DNA from: Ochotona curzoniae
Lineage: Eukaryota > Chordata > Mammalia > Lagomorpha > Ochotonidae
Length of the DNA stretch: 64,000 nt
Assembly (NCBI RefSeq): GCF_017591425.1
Contig: NW_024466459.1
Coordinates: 5,704,001-5,768,000, forward strand
Reading direction: 5' to 3'
Of the stretch, positions 57,881 through 64,000 are shown piece after piece (the stretch's first letter is position 1; every line of letters starts with the position of its first letter). The notes beneath the pieces were generated by a model. The model was not told the DNA's origin and searched no databases. It saw only the letters and a program-made list of their open reading frames with translations. The translations under genes were made by a program, and so were the position numbers.

Positions 57881-58545
57881 GCTGTGCTGTACTTTGTGCC
57901 TGGGGTCAAAGTTGGTATGTCACAACCTCAAAAGACCTTTTGGCCCAACACTCTGCCTAAGTTTCTTTTAGATAGGTTTATTATCTGCTTATTTTATGAA
58001 AAAAAAAAAAGACAAGAGAGCCACATGTAGGAAGATCAGAATGAGGAACCCTGGGAAAAATGAATCTCCAATATAAAAAGAATGGGTTTCTATTCATTTC
58101 AGAGCTGTTTTCATCAACTTAGAGGGAAGATGGAATTATCCGTTGCCAGATACGGAAGAAGTGCCCAAAGGTGTCCCACGCTCTCAAGGAACTGAATTAT
58201 TCCCCCAAGTCTCAATATTCCACTGGTCCTTGTAATGAATTTCCATCAGTTGGGATGTCATTCTCTTAGGATCGACTTTAGACAGAAGAATCAGCTGATA
58301 CAACTGGAGCCTCCTCCAGAATAATATGTTAAGCAATTTTTTTGGAGGTTGCCAACAATAAGGAAGTTCCTACAGCTGACACTATTCATGCAATGTTCGT
58401 ACCCCCTATTAGTCAGTTATTCCTCTGTGAGTTTAGAAACTCGCTCAGTTCATCCTTCTATGCATTTACAAGATAGGATTGACACACATTAGAGAACAAA
58501 AAATTGCCAGACCAAAAGTAGATTATATAATCTCAGCGATTTCTG
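57881..58545. other. Unique DNA
   Basis: Nothing is recognised; an A12 run lies at 58000. Confidence 0.4.
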
Positions 58546-58554
58546 CTTGTTTTA

Positions 58555-58815
58555 AATTTATTCATTTTCTTCTAAAAGACCAAGATACAGAGTCGGAGAG
58601 ATCTTCCAATGCCTGTAGCAGACGGCCTGCCGAAGTCTGCAGGCCAGTGATCCATCTCAGCCTCTCTTGTGAATGTCTGGGGCCCAAGGACTTGAGCCAG
58701 AGTGTGAATAACCAGGAGTCCAGGCCAGCAGTAGAGGAGTTGGGCTCCAAAGAGGCAGTGTCATACGGACCGCACGCATAGAAAGCAACATCTTAGCCAC
58801 GGGGCCAACTTCGCC
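58555..58815 (-). repeat. CSINE-type SINE, old copy
   Basis: A minus-strand copy: 'aaatttattcattttcttct', 'gatacagagtcggagagat', 'ggcccaaggacttgagcc' and the head 'atcttagccacggggcc'. Frames of 62-100 codons over it are repeat-derived. Confidence 0.82.
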
Positions 58816-58921
58816 CCACATCCTGAGTCCTTCCAAAGAGAAATTCTCCATTCAGGCTAGCTACTGTAAAGAAAAGTTTACAGCGTCCCCAGGTTCTATA
58901 ATAACTTTAAAATAGCTCTGC
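58816..58921. other. Unique DNA
   Basis: A short spacer; nothing is recognised. Confidence 0.4.

Positions 58922-58950
<29 letters not shown>
58922..58950. repeat. (CA)14 microsatellite
   Basis: Uninterrupted CA units. Confidence 0.97.
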
Positions 58951-58952
<2 letters not shown>

Positions 58953-59625
58953 TACTGCCAACTGTTTTTCTGTACTTATATACTGTATTTGAATAGTATA
59001 TAATGCTTTATTTGTATATGTTGCATGCTGTATTTTAAAATATCTTCTCTACTGTCGCGCACTCTTGCACACACAGGTGAACGTGTGCTTTGGGGGAGCT
59101 CTGTGAGACTGCCCTCGCAATCCCACAATCCCGTGCACTACTGGAAATTGACTATGACAGAATTTTAAAAGCAGCAGGAAGTGCTGGAGCTACTTGGTGA
59201 TGTCACAGACATCCTTTGGGACAATGTGATCATTAACGGAGTCGTACGTGGTGATAAGAACCCATTAAAACAAACAGAACTTCTCCATAATTACTACATT
59301 TCGCAGAAAAACAATTAGAGTGCTTGCGATATTCAGTGCCTGTCTGCTGCTGAGTTCAAAGTCGCCGCTCCCCCACCCCGTTTTCTTAAAAGTGCGGGTT
59401 GAAATTGCGCAGCGTAATCAAAGGAGAAAGGAATCATTGGCCCCTCTGGAGTATTTGACAGAAATTCTTGCCTGTGTTTCATTTTCTCTTAAACATGTGG
59501 GAGATCTGACGTAAAATAGAATAAATGGGCTTATAATTACATGAGAAAAATGCAACCCCATTCGCATTGTTTTACATGATGTAAATGCTTAGATTTCTAA
59601 TCATTAAAAGGTAGCTATGAGATGA
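58951..59625. other. Unique DNA
   Basis: Nothing is recognised. Confidence 0.4.
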
Positions 59626-59629
59626 GCAG

Positions 59630-60035
59630 TCATGTATGTCAACATGGTACATAGTATGGACACATTGTATCCTCTATATGCACACATATGTGTATCTGTG
59701 TGTACATATTATAGTCATCTATCTTTATGTAAATATTCTTATGCAAACATGCTGTGAATTTTATCCATAAACATGGGTGTATTGTACTCACGTGCTAATA
59801 AGCATTGCATTTATGCTTGTGTATTTTATTCAAGTAGTTCACGCTTTATATTCCTGCATGTGCAGTTTTGTGTACATCTTAACCATGTGTGCATGCCTTG
59901 TATTCATCTGTGGATGCATTTGCTCATTTATGCACACGTGTGTTCATGTGTGTTGCTTGTGTTATGGTGTATTCATGCATGTGTGTGTTTGTGTGGTGTT
60001 GTGTTCATATGGGTGTGCATACATGCATTTCTCTT
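59630..60035. repeat. Degenerate TG/CA and TGCATG-rich tract
   Basis: About 400 bp with many words such as 'catgtgtgcatgc', 'cacacgtgtgttcatgtg' and 'catgcatgtgtgtgtttgtg'. It appears to be a decayed dinucleotide array that gives spurious frames of 88 and 135 codons with repeated Cys, His and Val. Alternating purine-pyrimidine sequence favours Z-DNA. Confidence 0.65.
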
Positions 60036-60039
60036 TTAA

Positions 60040-60340
60040 AGTTGACTTTTCAAAGTCAGAATTACACAGAGAGAAGGAGAGACAGAGACATCTTCCATTT
60101 GCTGGCTTATTGGCCATTTGGCAGCTACTTCTGGGGCTGGGCCAATACGATTTAGGAGTTAGGGGGCTTCTTGTAGTTATCTGATGTGGGTTGCAGGGTC
60201 CTAGATACTTGGGCCATATTCTGTTTTCCCAAGCACATTATCAGGGAGCTGTATCAGAAGTAGAGAACATAAACTGGGTCCTTTGGGGACACCAGTATTG
60301 CAATGGTGGTTTTAGCCACCACATCACAATCCAGCTCAGT
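60040..60340 (-). repeat. CSINE-type SINE, old copy
   Basis: A minus-strand copy: 'cttttcaaagtcagaatta', 'agagagaaggagagacag', 'gatgtgggttgcagggtcc', 'ttcccaagcacattatcag' and a head ending at 'agccaccacatcacaatcc'. Confidence 0.85.
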
Positions 60341-63300
60341 GTATTTCTTGTATATCTAAACAATCATCTTTTGATAGCCAGGAATTCTGGCTCCAGAACC
60401 CTACGGCTATCAATGTCTGTGGATGCCAACATTTCTGATATAAAATAGAGTAGTGCAGCATTTCAATAAGACTTGCAAAATCATCTCATTCACTTTGAAA
60501 CATCTCTAGGTTATTCCTAAAATCTGTTACAGCATAAGTACAAACCATGTTATGCTTCAATGAATAATGACAAGAAAAAAGAATCTATCCGTGTCCCATA
60601 CAGGGGCTTACACTTTTCCATCCTAATGTTGAGTCTGAGGAAGGAAACGATGCAGATACAGGGTGTTAACATACATCCACATGAGTAATATATGAACTAT
60701 CCACAGTTCGTTGTTCTTCCTCCCTCAAAGTCAGGTTACCAACACGCAGAAGTACAGGGTAGAAACACATGCTGACACCATCAGATTCTTATAAAAACTA
60801 TTGGTAGTAACCATCGGGCTTTCATTGGAGTATATTTTTGTGTGAACTAAATACAAAACAAAGCAATTCTCCACTGTTGAATTTGCATACATCTAAGGCT
60901 AGGATGGATAGATTCAAAGGAAAAGCCTCGAGATTGGAGGAGACAAACACAGGAGGTAGAAGACTTGAAAGGGAGTAATGGTGGCACGTGGCCCAAGCAT
61001 ACACAGCTTGTACCATACCAGCTTGCTCTGGCCCTGTCCTGTTGACTGACGCACAACAGAACCTCTATGTTATGCCTTAATCTACTGCTCCCAAGTGCAA
61101 GAAAATAACGGATAAGGTCATTTCTTTTGTAAATTGAATTCTCTACTTATCCATGTGGATGAATACTTTGAAGAAACTTTATTGTTTTTAAAGGATTAAG
61201 TGGTAGTATGTCAACTTGAGTCACACAACAGGTTCTCTTTCCTTAATGACTTTGTTGCCTTTTCTTTTTTTTTTTTTTTATTTCGGTGCCTCATGATGAC
61301 CACGTCAAGGACCCTTATCTGTCGTCCCCAACCAGGAAGAATGACTGTCCCTTGTGTACACCTTCACCTTCTTCATTCCCTTAGCTTCTGTTTCTCCAGC
61401 ATCTTGTCCTCGCTACAACCGCGGTGTGCGTTTCCAGTTGTATCCTTTCTTATTTGTACTTGCTTGATCTCTGCCTTTACAGAAGAAACTTCAAAAAGCC
61501 AGAGCTGGGTTTGTGCTGATCTAACTTATGCCAGGATCTTCCAGAATCATGGAGTTGTTTCGTGGGACGATTAAGCTAAAGGATGAGTGAATGGGTCATT
61601 TTTGGTAATAATTTATGGAATGCAAGGGCTTGAGAGCCACCTGACTACAAAAGAGTATTTTTCCAGCATACGTGGTATTGGAGAGGAATCCTTATAGCAC
61701 ATTATTTATCTCAAAGAACACAGGGATGGGAGAGATGGCCATTCTCCCAGGATGTTGGGGAGGAATGTCTGGAAAGTTCTCATTTTATAAATAATCTACC
61801 AAATTTAAACCTTGTTCAAATGTTTATAATAGAGAACATGTTTTTAGTGGTTGAAGGAGAGCAACGACCTCTTGCATCTATTAATATTCTGCCAACACTT
61901 GGTTACTATATTTATAATCAGGGATGAATGCTATTTTCTGCACCATATAGATTTTTTTTTTGGTAGGACTTAAACTAAATTTGGAGAAAAAACATACAGA
62001 ATTTGCGAGTAGGCTTCATTCATACGTGTATGAAAATAAATACTGTGTGTGACTGTACTCACGTACTTAATTTGAGGAATGAAAGTGAATGAATGGGACT
62101 CTATTATTTTCACTAGTGCTAGGGAGCAAAAAGATAGACAATTTTAACATGATCCTCCTTTGACATGTGTTTTTAAACTCTGCTCAAACTAAGCAAACTA
62201 ATTTTATTGGCTTGTGTTGCTTTTGAAATAAAATGTTATGAGCTATGTTGGATTCACAGTGGAAATCTGATTCTGGGAGAATCTGATGATTGTGAGTCCC
62301 CTTTACTCCCTCTGTGAATTTGAACTTATTCAATGCTAGGTACAGGGAGAATCTTTTTTCTTTTCCCTTACAATAATACACAGCATCATTACACACCTCA
62401 AATTCTTCCTAGAATTAGGTGTTTCATGGAAGATCTTAGGATTATGGGAATAGCTTCCTTCTCATTGTAATAGGATAAAAATTGCACAAAGATACATTGA
62501 CAAAAAATCAAGTCACACGAAAGGGATATCTACAAATTCTTTATCCCTTTTTATCCTCTTGGTCTGCAGACAGAGGAAGACCTCCCCGGGGAGTATACCA
62601 GGATGACTGGCAGCTGGTAACACTCCCTTTCTGAGCATTGCTCTGTGTAACTGTTGTCCACTTGGATTGGACAGGGCATCTGTTTCTGATTGGTAGCTGC
62701 TTATGTTCTATCCTCCTTTAAGTGTTTCAAACATCATCCCAGGGAATAGGTCACCATGCCCTATTCTTGCTACTAATACATTTGATTCTTATGCTGAACA
62801 AAAGGCATGTTTATTAGAATTCAAATGCATATGTTTGAAGAAATCCAAAATGGATATTTTTTAAAGTGTAGGAAATCTTCTGAAATAGATTGGAAGTGTA
62901 AGCTTGAGGATTCTTTAGAGGAAGTTGATAAAACAGGAAACATCGCAAGTTATTGAATCACAAATGTGTGTTGAGTCAGTCAGACAAAAACACCCAGTTA
63001 TTATGTGACTCGTGGGCAAAAGGATACATGCTGTGAATGATAGAAAAAACTTGCAATTCCTACAGAAAATGAATGTCCCGAGTTAATGATGAATTTTCAT
63101 TTGCATGTTCTTTATCCGTAAGCAATATAATTGAAATTTCCTCCCTACCTATTCTTACAAACAGTAAATGACTATTGTATAGATTTAGGACCCATGATCC
63201 AATTTCCTACACTTGTCAAAACACAGAATTGAGGAAACAGAGATGCAAACGTTTCAGGAGAAAGCGCAGTGATAACTCGGAGTGCAGTCCAGTCCTCACA

Positions 63301-64000
63301 GCTCTCGACATTCGCTTGAACAAATAAACGAAAAATAGTACTTCACAACCAAGAAAAAAAAAACAGTTGGGAAGGTATGCCAGTGACTAGACACAGCTGG
63401 AAATAATCGGGAAACGGAGTACGGTGTAAAGGAGTTTAACAACCACATGGTCTCAATGATATTTTCATAGTGCTCCAAGCAATTTTCTTCCACAAGTCAA
63501 ATGGTTTCAAGGCTCTCCAGCCCAAAATTACCTACAAAACACGAATGCCAAAAAAGGTAAACTGCAATGCATTAGGACAAAACAACCCGTAACCCTTGAG
63601 GAAATTCCTTGTCAAAATTGTGAATGAGACACTTGGTGGTACAGACAGCCCTAGACTTTGATACAGACTGCCGGTGTCCCTTGCATACCCCAGTGAAGAG
63701 AATAGCTGGTGATTCTCCCCAAATTCTGAGACGCACACTTGAATCACCTGTTTATTTCTGTGCTAAGAAATGGAATCTTAAAACTCAATCCATATAATAA
63801 ATGTTGTTTCATAAATAAATGAGGGTTCATATAATAAATGCCTGCTTACTATAAGGACCCTGAAGCCACAATCTTCCAGGCGACTTTGTGAATTAATTGA
63901 AATGTTGCCAAGGGACAGTCTGACATCATCTTTCCCAATGATGTATACGGTCAATGATTTCATCATTTGTCAACGAAACAACAAGGATTCGGGTGTTGTC
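60341..64000. other. Unique AT-rich DNA to window end
   Basis: No young retroposon in 3.7 kb. Notable items are a T14 run near 61267, a 124-codon plus-strand frame (61200-61574) crossing that T-run and not recognised, and a repeated 'atataataaatg' at 63793-63804 and 63830-63841 that may belong to a decayed L2-like end. No exon or RNA gene is recognised. Confidence 0.4.

Noticed and set aside
59777..60184. 135-codon frame rich in Cys, His and Val
   Set aside because: The residues come from a degenerate TG/CA tract and it runs into a SINE.

Overview
The window is mammalian nuclear DNA, AT-rich and dense in retroposons. It contains no gene I can support. The host is most likely a lagomorph, and probably a pika (Ochotona) rather than a rabbit. 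The main evidence is about two dozen copies of a tRNA-derived SINE with the lagomorph C-repeat (CSINE) layout: a short tRNA-like head, the block 'cccatccagctccctgc', 'gcctgggaaagcag', 'gggagacc..gaagaagctcctgg', a CT-rich stretch and a terminal AATAAA tail. The youngest copies use the 'taatggctaaagtcctca' head and a 'gactttccaataaaa' tail, which I associate with pika. No open frame exceeds about 144 codons. Frames of that size are expected by chance in 64 kb read in six frames, and the longest lie inside SINE or LINE copies. I see no rRNA, tRNA gene, CRISPR array, operon or other prokaryotic feature. The segment is best read as a gene desert or a very large intron.

Layout. 0.4-2.9 kb is a patchwork of SINE and minus-strand L1 3' fragments. 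2.9-7.2 kb is mostly unique AT-rich DNA with one stretch that looks like a conserved non-coding element near 6.1-6.5 kb. 7.2-9.0 kb holds three SINEs, and 9.0-14.0 kb is unique DNA plus a minus-strand L1 piece (12.5-12.9 kb). 14.0-17.9 kb carries three SINEs and an ancient L2 end. 17.9-23.7 kb is nearly SINE-free, with an L1 fragment at 21.2 kb and the best conserved-element candidate at 22.8-23.2 kb. 23.7-26.9 kb has two old SINEs and a MaLR-type LTR. 28.7-31.8 kb is a dense cluster of five SINEs and one 5'-truncated L1. 33.3-35.2 kb is a GC-richer 1.9 kb LINE 3' end flanked by a 13 bp target-site duplication and split by a younger SINE.

35.2-50.3 kb alternates unique DNA with scattered SINEs, an L2 3' end (46.5 kb), small local duplications and an almost perfect hairpin (38.8 kb). 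50.7-58.5 kb is the longest stretch with almost no young retroposons. It holds a 40 bp minisatellite, a perfect CRE octamer, a CTCF-like motif and several CpG-bearing unique blocks, and it is the most plausible regulatory domain of the window. 58.5-64 kb contains two more SINEs, a TG/CA-rich tract and unique DNA.

Nothing here amounts to a multi-gene system. The interest lies in how repeats were inserted, inverted and duplicated, and in a few candidate regulatory blocks that only comparative alignment can confirm. All repeat names are family-level recognitions by eye, and boundaries are approximate unless a target-site duplication is quoted.
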